DNA of 64,000 nt from JAXMHQ01 sp046346665 (GCA_046346665.1 JAXMHQ010000003.1:1-64000), one strand, 5' to 3'; shown: positions 25,230-35,500, counted from the first letter of the stretch. The notes: a model not told the origin generated them from the sequence alone. A program made the numbers and translations.

Positions 25230-27332
25230 TTATTGCGGAGTCGCGGCGGCCGCCCGTTCCGGGTGTTTCCTGAAAATCCGGTCCAGCCCCGCGCTCATCT
25301 CCGGGTTGCGCGCGGTCAAATCCCACAACATCCGGCTGCGATAATTTTCAATCGCCAGCAGCATCGGCCCCACGTTGATGCCCCTCGCCATGTGATTCAC
25401 CCACGGCCCGTTCAGGAACAGCGCGGGATACAGAGTCGGGTTGCCCTGCGGATCGTAAGGACCGCCGACGAAATGCGGGTCGAGGCTGAATGCGTCGCCG
25501 AATCCAAACAGCGGGTTCCAGAGGCCGGGGATTTCGAAATCGTGCCGCAGCGCTTCGAGGGCGGGGCCGGGCAGGAAATTGATGGAGCTGACGGCGCCGT
25601 AGACGGCGAGCGTGCCGGCCGAGAGGGCGCGGGTGCCGAACCGGATGTTTTCCTCGGTGGGCAGTGCGCCGAACGAAAAATACTCGCTGGGATAACCGGA
25701 CGCGGGCGGCACAAGGTTGTCGCAGGCGGTCAATCCCCACGCGTTCGTTGCGTAGGTGGCGAAGCCCTGCGGGACGCCGCCGGGGTGCTCGACGCAAAAA
25801 AGCCGGTTGGCCGCGATCGCCAGCCGGTTGTCCTCCCATAAATCCTGCGGCGACACCGGGTCCACATCCTCCCCGCGATCCTGGAAATTCATCCAGCAGC
25901 TCGCGAAGAAATAATTGAAAAGCGATCCTCCCCAGGAGACGAGGAATTTCGGCAGCGATCCTTCGGGGTAGGATCCGAAAACGCGATTCCGGGCGAGGTA
26001 GGTTTGGAGGGACACGGGGTGCGTGGCTGAGCCGAGCGCGAGCACGTCCACCATGAACGCCTCGTCGGTCTGCCCGTCGACGTGTTTGAAAAACGCGCCG
26101 TCGGGCAACCCCGGCTGCCAGCCCAGGTGGAACTGGTTCTGGTTGGGGCCGGGCGCATGGTCGACGAACCAATCCCACTCGACGCGGTCGAACAGTTCGC
26201 GGCTCAGCTGCTGGATCTCGGTGTTGTTGGGGAAATATTCGCGGCAGGACAGCACGCCGTACATGAGCAGCATGGTGTCGTAGAGCGACAATTCCACGTT
26301 GCCTGATTTGCGACGGCCGCTGTTGGCGGCGAGGAAATGATAATAAAACCCGCGGTAGCCGCCGCGCACCTGCCCCGGCTCGGGGCCCATCGGGAGCCCC
26401 CGCAGGTTTTGCAGGATCCGCACCACGCGCTGCTCCAGCTCCGCCGGGTCCGCCCAGCCGCGCCGGTGCCCGATGCAATAGGCGCTCAATTGAAATCCAA
26501 TCCCGCCCACGCTGACGATGTCCGAATACGTGGAGCGATCCAGCGCGAACCCAAGGTCGTCCGTGAACCGCATGAAATACGCAAACGCCCGCTGCTGCAC
26601 CAGGTCGAGCAATTCGTCGTCGGCCAGCCGCGCCGGATCACAGGGCGGCTCGTCGGTGTCGAACGAAAAATCGTCGAGGTAAAGCCGGCCGACGCGGTTG
26701 CCGTTGCGCCAGTCTTCGAGGACCAGGACCACTTCCTTCATCTTCGAAAAATCGGATCCGTCGGACGACGCGAGCGGCACGTCGAACCGGGCCCAGTTGG
26801 TGGTGTTGGGAATGAGCACGACGGCGTTGGTGACGACGCCGACGGGGCTTTTGAACTCGATTTTCAATTCGTGCTGAAAATCGCCGTTGCCGTCGCCGCG
26901 CGCCCACAGGCTGAAGTTGGTGACGGCGACATGTTCGACCCGGGTGGGATTCCCGGTGCTGTTGCGGATCGGGCCGTAGAGATTCGTGAAGTTGAGGGTG
27001 TATTCCGGAAAGCTGGCTTTGCCGAGCAGCGATTGCCAGAGACCGCAGTAACCGGATCGAACGGAATAATCCACTCGCAGCGATGTTCCGTTCGTTCCGT
27101 GGAACACCTGTGCGTCATAACTCAGGGCAAATGTTGCGTCGCGGCTGGCAAATGTTCCGTTGTCGCCCGAGAAACAATTGAACGGCCCCTGGTCGTTGAA
27201 ATCGGCGAAGCGCAACTCTGCCGCCTTTGAACCCGTTGCCAGGCAAAGAAAAGCGACAAGCACGCCGGCGATTGTCGCCGGTGAAAACACCGGGCGCCGC
27301 CGTGCCGATTTTCTGGGAAAAAACTGGCCCAT
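25230..27332 (-). CDS. Secreted glycoamylase-domain protein (GH144-like)
   Basis: A 700-residue exported protein. Signal peptide at about 1-38 (VLVAFLCLATGSKA-AE). Residues 40-215 form a beta-sandwich, carbohydrate-binding-like domain. From about 225 (LLDLVQQRAFAYFMRFTDD) the (alpha/alpha)6 glycoamylase domain starts, with TYSDIVSVGGIGFQLSAYCI, VELSLYDTMLLMYGVLSC, and SEYFSFGALPTEENIRFGT. This domain is shared with beta-1,2-glucan-active GH144 enzymes and cyclic glucan synthases, so periplasmic or extracellular glucan breakdown is the best guess. The gene is convergent with trxB, with only a few bases between the stops. Confidence 0.85.
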   Translation of the reverse strand: MGQFFPRKSARRRPVFSPATIAGVLVAFLCLATGSKAAELRFADFNDQGPFNCFSGDNGTFASRDATFALSYDAQVFHGTNGTSLRVDYSVRSGYCGLWQSLLGKASFPEYTLNFTNLYGPIRNSTGNPTRVEHVAVTNFSLWARGDGNGDFQHELKIEFKSPVGVVTNAVVLIPNTTNWARFDVPLASSDGSDFSKMKEVVLVLEDWRNGNRVGRLYLDDFSFDTDEPPCDPARLADDELLDLVQQRAFAYFMRFTDDLGFALDRSTYSDIVSVGGIGFQLSAYCIGHRRGWADPAELEQRVVRILQNLRGLPMGPEPGQVRGGYRGFYYHFLAANSGRRKSGNVELSLYDTMLLMYGVLSCREYFPNNTEIQQLSRELFDRVEWDWFVDHAPGPNQNQFHLGWQPGLPDGAFFKHVDGQTDEAFMVDVLALGSATHPVSLQTYLARNRVFGSYPEGSLPKFLVSWGGSLFNYFFASCWMNFQDRGEDVDPVSPQDLWEDNRLAIAANRLFCVEHPGGVPQGFATYATNAWGLTACDNLVPPASGYPSEYFSFGALPTEENIRFGTRALSAGTLAVYGAVSSINFLPGPALEALRHDFEIPGLWNPLFGFGDAFSLDPHFVGGPYDPQGNPTLYPALFLNGPWVNHMARGINVGPMLLAIENYRSRMLWDLTARNPEMSAGLDRIFRKHPERAAAATPQ

Positions 27333-27450
27333 TCAGGTCAATCGCGCAGGAGCATTTCTTGAGCCATCCAGCGGGGTTACAGCAGCTTCCGAAGCGGCGG
27401 AGTAAAAACTGGAGGTTGAGACCGGGAACGGTTGAGGCGTGTGGATGCGG

Positions 27451-27936
27451 CTACTCCGGCGCGGGGCCGGCTGCGGTTTTGGATTTTAGCGGGGAGAAAT
27501 TGCCCTGCTCGCAGCAGGCCACGAAACCTTCTGTGACGGATTTGAGTTCCTCCCAGCGATCCCGGATGCCGCGCGCTTCCTCGGTGGTGATCTGGTTGTC
27601 CGAGGCCGCGGTGGCGATGACGGCAAGCAGGTCGGCGAATTCCTGGACGATTTCGTTCGTGGCGGGGATGAGGAACGACGGGTGGGGCTTGTGGGTTTCG
27701 GGGTTGAGAATGAAGAAGCCGCCGGCCCGCTGGCAGATCCACTGCACTACGCGCCGGTCGCCGGTGCAGCGAAGGAGCGATTCCACCCGGTCGAGCGGGT
27801 TGGCGCTGCCGCTGCCCGTGCCGTCGTCCGGCTCCGCCCACTTGTAAATCATGGACAGCGACAGTCCGAGTTCCGCGGCCACCTGTTTGGCGCTGCATTT
27901 CTGGAAGACCTCGCGAAGGAGTTCGTGAGATTGCAT
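27451..27936 (-). CDS. Phage CII-like regulatory protein
   Basis: A 161-residue protein with an N-terminal helix-turn-helix at about 14-33 (SAKQVAAELGLSLSMIYKWA), a middle part with VQWICQRAGGFFILNPE, and a helical C-terminus. The layout fits the phage regulatory CII family (PF06892-like), which occurs as stand-alone genes in Verrucomicrobiota. No integrase, head or lysis gene is nearby, so this is not a prophage. A domesticated DNA-binding regulator is inferred. Confidence in the fold is higher than in the family name. Confidence 0.65.
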   Translation of the reverse strand: MQSHELLREVFQKCSAKQVAAELGLSLSMIYKWAEPDDGTGSGSANPLDRVESLLRCTGDRRVVQWICQRAGGFFILNPETHKPHPSFLIPATNEIVQEFADLLAVIATAASDNQITTEEARGIRDRWEELKSVTEGFVACCEQGNFSPLKSKTAAGPAPE

Positions 27937-28118
27937 CCGTGGACATTGGAAAAGCGGGTTCCGATTGGCAAGGCCAATTCTCGGAAACGCAACTGGAGTT
28001 CAACACAAGCTGGTTCATGAAGGCGAAGGCGCGCGCAATATCGCACAGATCTGCAGCGCATCGAAAATTAATCTTGATCTGTCCCGACCCGCCGAGCAGG
28101 TTGACACGCATCGTCGCC

Positions 28119-28283
28119 ATGACGCGTGTTCGCCTCTTTTTTGAAAAGCTGCTGTTTCCCGGCGCCCCCGGGCAACGACGCCGGCACATGCGATTCTTCC
28201 TCCTCGCCCTCGTTCTTGGCGTCCTCCTCGCCGTCGGCATCGGCGCCGCGCTGTACTACCTCAATTGCCAGGGGCGGATCTAA
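28119..28283 (+). CDS. Small single-pass membrane protein
   Basis: A 54-residue frame beginning MTRVRLFFEKLLFPGAPG; an internal ATG at 28188 would give only 31 residues. The last 30 residues are one membrane helix (MRFFLLALVLGVLLAVGIGA) with a short tail. It is divergent from the CII-like gene and convergent with hemY. The stop is directly followed by a GCGGAGT word array. Coding is plausible but rests only on hydrophobicity and a basic N-terminus. Confidence 0.4.
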   Translation: MTRVRLFFEKLLFPGAPGQRRRHMRFFLLALVLGVLLAVGIGAALYYLNCQGRI

Positions 28284-28284
28284 T

Positions 28285-28311
28285 GCGGAGTGCGGAGTGC
28301 GGAGTGCGGAA
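28285..28311 (+). repeat. Tandem word array H (7-base GCGGAGT)
   Basis: Three perfect GCGGAGT words and one variant (GCGGAAT) directly follow a stop codon. Only fragments of a reverse-complement side (AATCCGCA near 28357) are visible, so this is a one-sided or decayed array. A GAGGACGACGACG tract follows at 28371-28400. Confidence 0.55.
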
Positions 28312-28415
28312 TCCTGGCGGCGCAACTCGTCCGCGTCCTGGATTGCGGCATCCACCAATCCGCAAGACCCGAGGACGACGACGTGGACGATCGCAATCCC
28401 CAAACTCTTAAACTC

Positions 28416-29804
28416 TTAAACCCCCAAACTTTTCGCGGCCTTTTCCGCCACCGCGCAACCCGACACAATCGAATCGCTCAATGACACGCCGTCCCGCGCG
28501 TGGCCTGCAAAGAATAATCCGGGATGCGCCGTTTCGAGCGCCGTGAACGCGTCGCGATATTTGCCGTAACCCACGTTGTATTGCGGGATCGCCTTCGGAT
28601 AAACCACGACGTGCCGGAACACCGGCTCGCCCGTCACGCCCAGCAGCACCCGCAAATCCTCCAGTGTCACGCGCACCACGTCATCCGGCGGCAGCAGCGC
28701 CAGGTCCGGATACCGCTCGCCCCCCACATAGCTTGTCAGCGTCAAATGCCCCGCCGGCGCCCGGTTCGGAAACAACGACGACGAAAAAATCGTCCCCAGG
28801 ATTTTGAATCCCTCGATCTTCGGAATCAACATGCCGAAGCCCGAACACGAATGCGCCACCTGGTCGCGCCGCAATCCGAGCACCACGCTGGCCACTGGCG
28901 GGTAGCGGATCTCCGAAAACACCGAGAGATCCGGCAGCGCCGTCGAAACCGCCGGCACCTCCAGCCGGAGCGAAGGCAACTGGTGCGCCGTTCCACAATA
29001 GATCACGGCGCTGTGCTCCGCTTCGCGCGCCGCGCCGTCCGCCACGATTCCCAGCTTCCAGTCCCGCCCGTCCCGCGCCACGCGCGACACCGTCGCCTGC
29101 AGTTTCAAGTCCGCCCCCAACCCCGCCGCCAGCGTGTCCGGCAACACCTGCAATCCCTCGTCGAACGAAAATTTCGGCGCGCGATCCTTCGCCACCTCGC
29201 CCCGCTTCCGGCGCTCGCGCGCCCCGAAAATCTGGCCGCGAATCATCGACCCGTAACGGTCCTCCAGGGCCTTTAGCTTGGGAAACGCGTGCGTCACGGA
29301 GAGCCGCCGCGGGTCCCCGGCGTAAATCCCCGCCACCAGCGCGTCGATCGCGTGATCGAGAAATTCCCGGTTGAACCGACGGACGACGAATTCCGCGATG
29401 CTCTCCTCCACGCCATCCTTGCGCCGCGGCACAAAGGGCTCGCGCAACACCGCCAGCTTCGCCTTCCACGTGAACAGGTCCGTCGTGAAAAATCCCGCCG
29501 GCGACGACGGCATCGAGATCGGGCGCCGATAACGCACCACGTAACGCGCCTCGGCCGAGGGATCGGGATCCTGACGGCGCGACTGGAGCCCGGCGTCGCG
29601 CACGAGCTGGCCGATGCGCGGGGAGGTTTCCAGCAAAGTGTTAGGACCAAACTCGGCCAGGAATCCGTCCTGCCGCAGCGACCGGATCACGCCGCCGGGC
29701 CGCGGGCCGGCTTCATAGACGGTGACCGGCGCGCCGTTGCGTTTCAGGTAAAACGCGGCGGTCAATCCCGCGATGCCGGCTCCAATGATCGCGACAGGCT
29801 TCAA
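28416..29804 (-). CDS. hemY: Protoporphyrinogen oxidase (FAD, oxygen-dependent type)
   Basis: A 462-residue FAD enzyme that oxidises protoporphyrinogen IX to protoporphyrin IX (HemY type; often annotated hemG in databases). The dinucleotide loop VAIIGAGIAGLTAAFYLKRN lies at the N-terminus with YEAGPRPGGVIRS. The middle has the family-typical DHAIDALVAGIYAGDPRRLS and the C-terminus GLFFAGHARDGVSLSDSIVSG. It is last in hemE-hemN-hemY; the start codon is TTG, one base after the hemN stop, which implies translational coupling. The C-terminus abuts a CTTAAACT-type repeat tract. Confidence 0.93.
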   Translation of the reverse strand: MKPVAIIGAGIAGLTAAFYLKRNGAPVTVYEAGPRPGGVIRSLRQDGFLAEFGPNTLLETSPRIGQLVRDAGLQSRRQDPDPSAEARYVVRYRRPISMPSSPAGFFTTDLFTWKAKLAVLREPFVPRRKDGVEESIAEFVVRRFNREFLDHAIDALVAGIYAGDPRRLSVTHAFPKLKALEDRYGSMIRGQIFGARERRKRGEVAKDRAPKFSFDEGLQVLPDTLAAGLGADLKLQATVSRVARDGRDWKLGIVADGAAREAEHSAVIYCGTAHQLPSLRLEVPAVSTALPDLSVFSEIRYPPVASVVLGLRRDQVAHSCSGFGMLIPKIEGFKILGTIFSSSLFPNRAPAGHLTLTSYVGGERYPDLALLPPDDVVRVTLEDLRVLLGVTGEPVFRHVVVYPKAIPQYNVGYGKYRDAFTALETAHPGLFFAGHARDGVSLSDSIVSGCAVAEKAAKSLGV

Positions 29805-29805
29805 T

Positions 29806-31185
29806 TCAAATCGTCCTCGAATGCCGCCGCTCGCCCGCCGGCGCCAGGGTGTTGTCGAAACACATCGCGATGTTCCGGATGAACAAGCGCCCCGTCTCCG
29901 TCACCTCAAGCCCGCCCGCGGATCGCTTCACCAGTCCGTCCGATTCAAACGGCGCCAGCGCGGCGAGTTCGTTCGCAAAATGTTCCTCGAACCGGATGCC
30001 CAGACGCCGCGACATCGCGGCGAAATCCAGCGACAGATCGCACATGACGCGCATGATGGTTTCGCGCCGGACCTTGTCCTCGTCGGTGAGCCGGTAGGCC
30101 CGGTGCAGCGGCACGTTCCCGGCCTGGACCGCAGCGCGCCAGCGCGGCAGCTCCTTCTCGTTCTGCCAGTACGCCTCCGGGATCTGCGAAATCGACGACA
30201 TCCCGAACGCGTAGATGTCCGATCCCGCCCGCGTGCTGTAACCCTGGAAATTCCGCTGGAGCTCCTTGCGCCGCTGCGCCACCGCCAGCTCGTCGCCCGG
30301 CCGGGCGAAATGATCCATGCCGATATACACATACCGGTCGCCCGCCGTGAGTTTTTCAATCACCAGCTTCAACACGTCCAGCTTCGTGGCGGCCGTCGGC
30401 AGATGCTTCTGTTGCTCGAGAATTTTCTGCGCGGGCTTGATCCAGGGCACATGCGCGTAGCTGAACACCGCCAGCCGGTCCGGCTGCATTTCCAGGACGG
30501 TGTCCAGCGTCTCGTTGAACGATGCCGCCGTCTGGTGCGGCAGACCGTAAATCAAATCCAGGTTGATCGACCCGTAACCGAGCTCGCGCATCCAGTCGAT
30601 CGCCTGCTGCGTCATTTCGCGCGGCTGAATCCGGTGCACCGCCTCCTGAACGACCGGGTTGAAATCCTGCACGCCCATCGACGCCCGGTTGAACCCGATC
30701 TCGCGCAGCGCCACCAGGTGATCGCGCGTCAGGCGGCGCGGGTCGACCTCAACGCTCGCCTCGATGTCCGGCGCGAACTTGAAATGCCGGTGGATGATGT
30801 CGCCGAGGCGGCGGATTTCCTCCGGCCGCAGGAACGTGGGCGAGCCGCCGCCGAAATGCAGCTGGACGACCTTGCGATCGCGATTGAGACGCGGCGCCAG
30901 CGTCGCCACCTCGCGGCCCAGCGTGTCGACATACTCGCGCCCCTGGTCGTGGTTGAGCGTGATCACCGTCGTGCAGCCGCAAAACCAGCAGAGCGTTTCA
31001 CAAAACGGGATGTGAAAATAAATCGAGAGATCGCGGGGTGACTGGTTGTTGGCGTCAATCAGCCCGGACAGTTCCGTCCAGGACACGGCGTCGGTGAATT
31101 TCGTGGCAGGCGGGTAGCTGGTGTAGCGCGGCCCCGCCACGTTGTATTTGTTCACCAGGTCGAGATCGACTTTCAGAGTGCTCAT
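29806..31185 (-). CDS. hemN: Oxygen-independent coproporphyrinogen III oxidase
   Basis: A 459-residue radical-SAM enzyme that decarboxylates coproporphyrinogen III to protoporphyrinogen IX without oxygen. The iron-sulfur motif is C62xxxC66xxC69 followed by Cys71 (FCETLCWFCGC), as in true HemN rather than HemW. FGGGSPTFLRPEE and GLPHQTAASFNETLD follow, and the C-terminal HemN domain is complete. The start overlaps the hemE stop by four bases (ATGA). Combined with an oxygen-using last step (HemY), this suggests haem synthesis under changing oxygen. Confidence 0.96.
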   Translation of the reverse strand: MSTLKVDLDLVNKYNVAGPRYTSYPPATKFTDAVSWTELSGLIDANNQSPRDLSIYFHIPFCETLCWFCGCTTVITLNHDQGREYVDTLGREVATLAPRLNRDRKVVQLHFGGGSPTFLRPEEIRRLGDIIHRHFKFAPDIEASVEVDPRRLTRDHLVALREIGFNRASMGVQDFNPVVQEAVHRIQPREMTQQAIDWMRELGYGSINLDLIYGLPHQTAASFNETLDTVLEMQPDRLAVFSYAHVPWIKPAQKILEQQKHLPTAATKLDVLKLVIEKLTAGDRYVYIGMDHFARPGDELAVAQRRKELQRNFQGYSTRAGSDIYAFGMSSISQIPEAYWQNEKELPRWRAAVQAGNVPLHRAYRLTDEDKVRRETIMRVMCDLSLDFAAMSRRLGIRFEEHFANELAALAPFESDGLVKRSAGGLEVTETGRLFIRNIAMCFDNTLAPAGERRHSRTI

Positions 31186-32267
31186 CGGAAGCTTTTGACC
31201 GTTTCGGCCAGCGCGGCGATGTTTTCCAGCTTCGCGCCGGGAGTCAGCCCGTGGCCCAGGTTGAAAATATAGCCCCGGCGGCCGCGCATGTCCTCCAGCA
31301 ACTGGCGCGTGGCGGCGGCCGCCTGCTCCGGCGTGGCGTCACTCATCAGCGACGGCGCCAGGTTGCCCTGTAATCCCACCGTGCCCGGCAGCAGGCGCCG
31401 CGCTTCGGTCATCGAAAAATTGTGGTCAATGCCCAGCACCCGCGCGCCCGTCGACACGAGCTCGCTCCAGTTGCCGTGGGTTCCGAGCGAAAACGCGATG
31501 ACCGGGACCGCGCGTTCCGCGGCGCGCGCGCGCGGCAGCGCCGCAATGATGTCCGCCATCCAGCGGCCGGAAGCTTCCGGGAATTCCGCCGCGGACAAAT
31601 GCCCGCCGTGGCTGTCGAACAACTGCAGCGCGTCCACGCCGGCGGCGAGTTGAATCTCGAAATAACGAACGATCGCCTGCGTCAACTTCTCCGCCAGCGC
31701 GTTGTAGGTCTTGCGATCGGTCCGGAACAGTTCCAGCGCCCGCGTGTATTTCGGCGCGCTGCCGCCCTCCATCATGAACGTCGCCAGCGTCCACGGGGAC
31801 CCGGAAAATCCAATCAATGCCGTTTGATCGCCCAGTTCCCGGCGCAAGCGCCGCAGCGCCTCGTCGGCATACTTCAATCGCTCCACCACACGCTCCACCG
31901 ACAGCCGGTCCACATCCGCGCGCGAGTTCACCGCGAAATCCATCACCACCCCGCCCGTCTCGCGAAATCGATACGGCTGGCCCAGCGCCTCGGGAATGAC
32001 CAGGATGTCGCTGAACAAAATGGCCGCGTCGAACCCGAACCGCCGGATCGGCTGCAGCGTCACTTCCACCGCGAGATCCGGCTGCTGGACGAGTTCGAGG
32101 AAGGTGTATTTCTCCTTGAGCTTCCGGTATTCCGGCAGGGCGCGCCCGGCTTGGCGCATCAGCCAGAGCGGCGGACGATCCGTCTCGCCGCAGAAACAGG
32201 CCTCGACGAACCGGCGGCGGCTCGTCAACGGTGGCGCCTGGGGCGCCGGGGACACGGATGCGCTCAT
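31182..32267 (-). CDS. hemE: Uroporphyrinogen decarboxylase
   Basis: A 361-residue cytosolic enzyme converting uroporphyrinogen III to coproporphyrinogen III. The signature PPLWLMRQAGRALPEYR lies near residue 35, followed by FGFDAAILFSDILVIPEALG. IGFSGSPWTLATFMMEGG and the C-terminal YIFNLGHGLTPGAKLENI are also present. Full length and first gene of the hemE-hemN-hemY operon. A 129-bp inverted-repeat element lies upstream within the promoter side region. Confidence 0.96.
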   Translation of the reverse strand: MSASVSPAPQAPPLTSRRRFVEACFCGETDRPPLWLMRQAGRALPEYRKLKEKYTFLELVQQPDLAVEVTLQPIRRFGFDAAILFSDILVIPEALGQPYRFRETGGVVMDFAVNSRADVDRLSVERVVERLKYADEALRRLRRELGDQTALIGFSGSPWTLATFMMEGGSAPKYTRALELFRTDRKTYNALAEKLTQAIVRYFEIQLAAGVDALQLFDSHGGHLSAAEFPEASGRWMADIIAALPRARAAERAVPVIAFSLGTHGNWSELVSTGARVLGIDHNFSMTEARRLLPGTVGLQGNLAPSLMSDATPEQAAAATRQLLEDMRGRRGYIFNLGHGLTPGAKLENIAALAETVKSFR

Positions 32268-32375
32268 GCTGTTAATCGCTCATGGACACGGCAATCCGTC
32301 GGGATGCAACCGCGTCTGCTGAGCGACGGGAGCTTAAGACCCACCGAGACTTTAGGCAAGCCGCCCCTCACGTGA

Positions 32376-32504
32376 GGTAGGGACGGCGCGCTGCGCCGTC
32401 CGCGCCGCGTCCAGCGGCGCAACGTTGCGTGGGCATGCCAGGCGCCGTTCCCCTTTCCGCCCGCTGATACGCGGGCGGGCACACCGCAACGCGGCGTCCC
32501 TACC
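32376..32504. repeat. 129-bp element with GGTAGGGACG terminal inverted repeats (MITE-like)
   Basis: The ends are GGTAGGGACGGCGCGCTGCG and, on the opposite strand, GGTAGGGACGCCGCGTTGCG: 18 of 20 bases match. The interior contains smaller hairpins and no gene. It lies between hemE (start side) and the FG-GAP gene, whose stop codon is three bases beyond the right end. A non-autonomous mobile element or a folded terminator are both possible. Only one copy was seen. Confidence 0.6.
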
Positions 32505-32506
32505 GT

Positions 32507-35500
32507 CTATCTCCACTCCCGCGCCCTGTAAAAGCGCTGTGGAGCACTGCCGGCATCCGGATCCGTAACGGGCAGGCTGTTGCTCAGAGCCAGATTGGTC
32601 CCGAGGCCGGTCCAGGTGACCAGGTCGGTGGAGAATTCCACCACATTGCTCCGGCCCGGAGTCAGATTGCCGAGGTTGAAGCTGAACGCACCACCCTCCC
32701 CCGGCGCCGCGACGCTCAGCAGCGGCGGTATCGAATCGATCGCCCGCGCCCGGAAGAAAGCGGTGCCTGTGGCCGGCCGGTTGTTGGTCACCCGCAGGGT
32801 GCCCGAAGGCGAAGCCTCGCCCCAGGCAAACCCGGACCATTGGACCACATCCGTCGACTGCTGGAATTCATAATCCTGGCAAGGTTCACCCGTCAATTGC
32901 AGTTCAATTGCATTGCCGGACAACAATTGAATCGCCAGCAGAACCTGCGACGAGTCCGGCACGGCTGTGACTCCGACGATCACGATTCCCGGCGCCAGGC
33001 TGATGCCGTCGGCGCTGGCCTGGAATACAAAAGCGTCGTTCCCGAAGAAGTTGGTATCCGGCCGATACAAAAACTGTCCGGCGGGGCCCGCCACGACCGT
33101 CCCGTGCGAGGGGGCGGTAAGAATGGCGAACGAATAGAGCTGGCCGGAGGAATTGGTCGGGCTGGCGGGCAGCAGCAGCAGCGAACCGTCCTCGGGCGCG
33201 GTGAATGAGACGAGGCCCGTCGCCGGAAAATGAGTCAGCGAGAAAACCTGCTCCGCGGCGAAGGGCGATCCCGCGAACGCGGTGTCGATGGTTTGCACGC
33301 TCCAATAATAAGTGCCATCAGGCAGGCAGGCAGGCCAGCGGGCGGCCGGTCCGACGTTTCCGAAGCGGGCGACCCGCCGCCGGCCGGTCACCGGGTCGGC
33401 GTCGGGCGCGAGGACATCGATGCCTCCGGGCCTGGTGCCAATGCGGAGGTTGTAAGTCAGGCCTGCGGGGTTGGTCGTCTCGAGGTCGCTGCCGGCGCTC
33501 CAGGAAAGAACCTGGTTCGTCAGGAACGTCAGGCCGCCGGGGGCGGCGGGCGGTGTGTTGCTGCGAACCACAGCACTCCGGTAAAGGAAGGTTCCGGCGC
33601 CGCTGGTCAATCCGTTCGTCGTGCCGCAATAAAGGATGTCCAGGACGCCGTCGCCGTCGAAATCGCCCCAGGCAGCGCCGCTCCAATAGGCGCCGACCAG
33701 AGGCTCGCCGATGTTCGCCACGGTGCCGTCCCCGCTGTTGCGATAGATGAGCGCGGTGATGCCCGACGGGCCGGGAGTCAGCCCGGCCAGGAAAATGTCC
33801 GGCAACCCGTCATTGTCGAAATCGCCCCAGACACCCGCGCCGGCCTGCACGTTGGACATGTTGGTGACCACCACACTGAACGTGTCGTTGCCGTTGTTTC
33901 GGTATATGCGGGTGTAGGGCGTGTTGCCGTTGATGCCGGTCAACAGCAGATCTGGACGGCCGTCCTGGTCGAAATTCCCCCACGCGACCGATCCCTGCCC
34001 CACCGCCTGGATGCCGGCGTGAATGTCCGTAAAAACGCCGTTGCCGTCGTTCCGGTAAATGAGGGTGTTCGTTGGGCTCTTCTGGAGACCGTCCGCGCCG
34101 CCCGCAAGCGCCAGGTCCAGCCTGCCGTCTCCGTTGTAATCACCCCAGGCGACCGCGCCGGCGGAGGTCCCGGGCAGCGCAAGGCCGCTGTCGGTGAAGG
34201 TGCCATCGCCGTTGTTGTGAAAAAGCTTCGTCCCGATCGAGGAAGTCAACAGGATGTCCAACCGGCCGTCGTTGTCGGCATCCACCCACCCCCCGGCCGT
34301 CGGGGAGCGCGTGGTGGGAAACACGACGGCCATGTTGGTGAACGAGCCGGCATGGGTGTTGCGATAGACACCGCGCGAATTGGCGGCGGCCACCAGGAGG
34401 TCGAGATAGCCGTCATTGTCGAAATCGCCCCACCGGGCAACGCCCCCGCTGATGCCGGGCAGGCCCGCCCCGATGTCAACGAACCCGCCGGCGCAGGTGT
34501 TGCGGTAAATGCGGCAGACCGCGCCCACCCCGGGCAGGTTGCCCCATATCAACACGTCCGGCTTCCCGTCGTTGTCGAAATCACCCCACTCAACACCGCC
34601 CTGGTCAACGTTAGGCAACCCGGCAGCCTGCGGATCGAAACCCGCGGCCTGCACCGTGAACGAATTGGTGGCGGCGGCGCCCAACGGGTCGCTCACCACG
34701 ATCCGGACCAGGCAGGTCCCCCGCTGGTTCGGCTTCAGTTCCAGTGCCAGCACCCGGTTCGAATCCGAGCCGGAGGCCGCCCAGCTCTGCAGCAGGTTCG
34801 TGTTCGAGAAAGCAAACGCCAGCGCCAGCCCGGAGGCCGGAGTCTCTGCGTCCCCGATCACAAACGCCACCGGCGGCACGGCCTCGCCTGGCCGCACCCG
34901 GATAACCGGCGACTGAGAGATGGCCGGGGCGGTGTTGGTGACGGTCAGCAACAGGCTGCTGCTCGCAGCCCGGCCTTGCGGGTCGGACACCGTCAGCGTG
35001 ACCAGCGACGTTCCCACACTCAATGGCGCCGGGTTCAAGACCACGGTGCAATTCGATCCGGCCCGGCTCAAAACGATCCCCGCCGCCGGCAAAAGGTTGG
35101 TATTGCCCGAGGTGACGCTCAACAGGAGCTGGTCCGGCGGCGTCTCGAAATCGCCGATGGTGAAAGGCAACGGGGGCGTGGCGGTGCCGAACCGGACCGT
35201 CTGGTCGGCAAGGGCCGAAATGACCGGCGCGGTGTCCACGGCGAATGAAGTTTCGGCCGCGAAAGGGCCGCCGGCATAGGCGCTGTCGACCGCCTGGACG
35301 CTCCAGTAATAGTTCGTTCCCGGGGGCAGATTGAAAATGGCGAACAGCCGTTCGCCCGCATTGCCGCGCTGGGGCAGCAGGCGCCACCCCGTGGCGACAT
35401 TCGCCATCGGACTCAGGATGTCGATCCCGCCGGGGGTGGTGCCGATGCGGACGTTGTAAGTCAGGCCGGCGCCGGGATTGGGGCTCGAAGCCGCCTGCCA

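Noticed and set aside
27451..28283. Prophage remnant around the CII-like gene
   Set aside because: No integrase, structural, lysis genes or attachment-site duplications are visible on either side.
28416..28440. CTTAAACT-type tract near the hemY stop as another inverted word array
   Set aside because: Only about two words can be recognised and no reverse-complement partner was found; too weak to list as an array.
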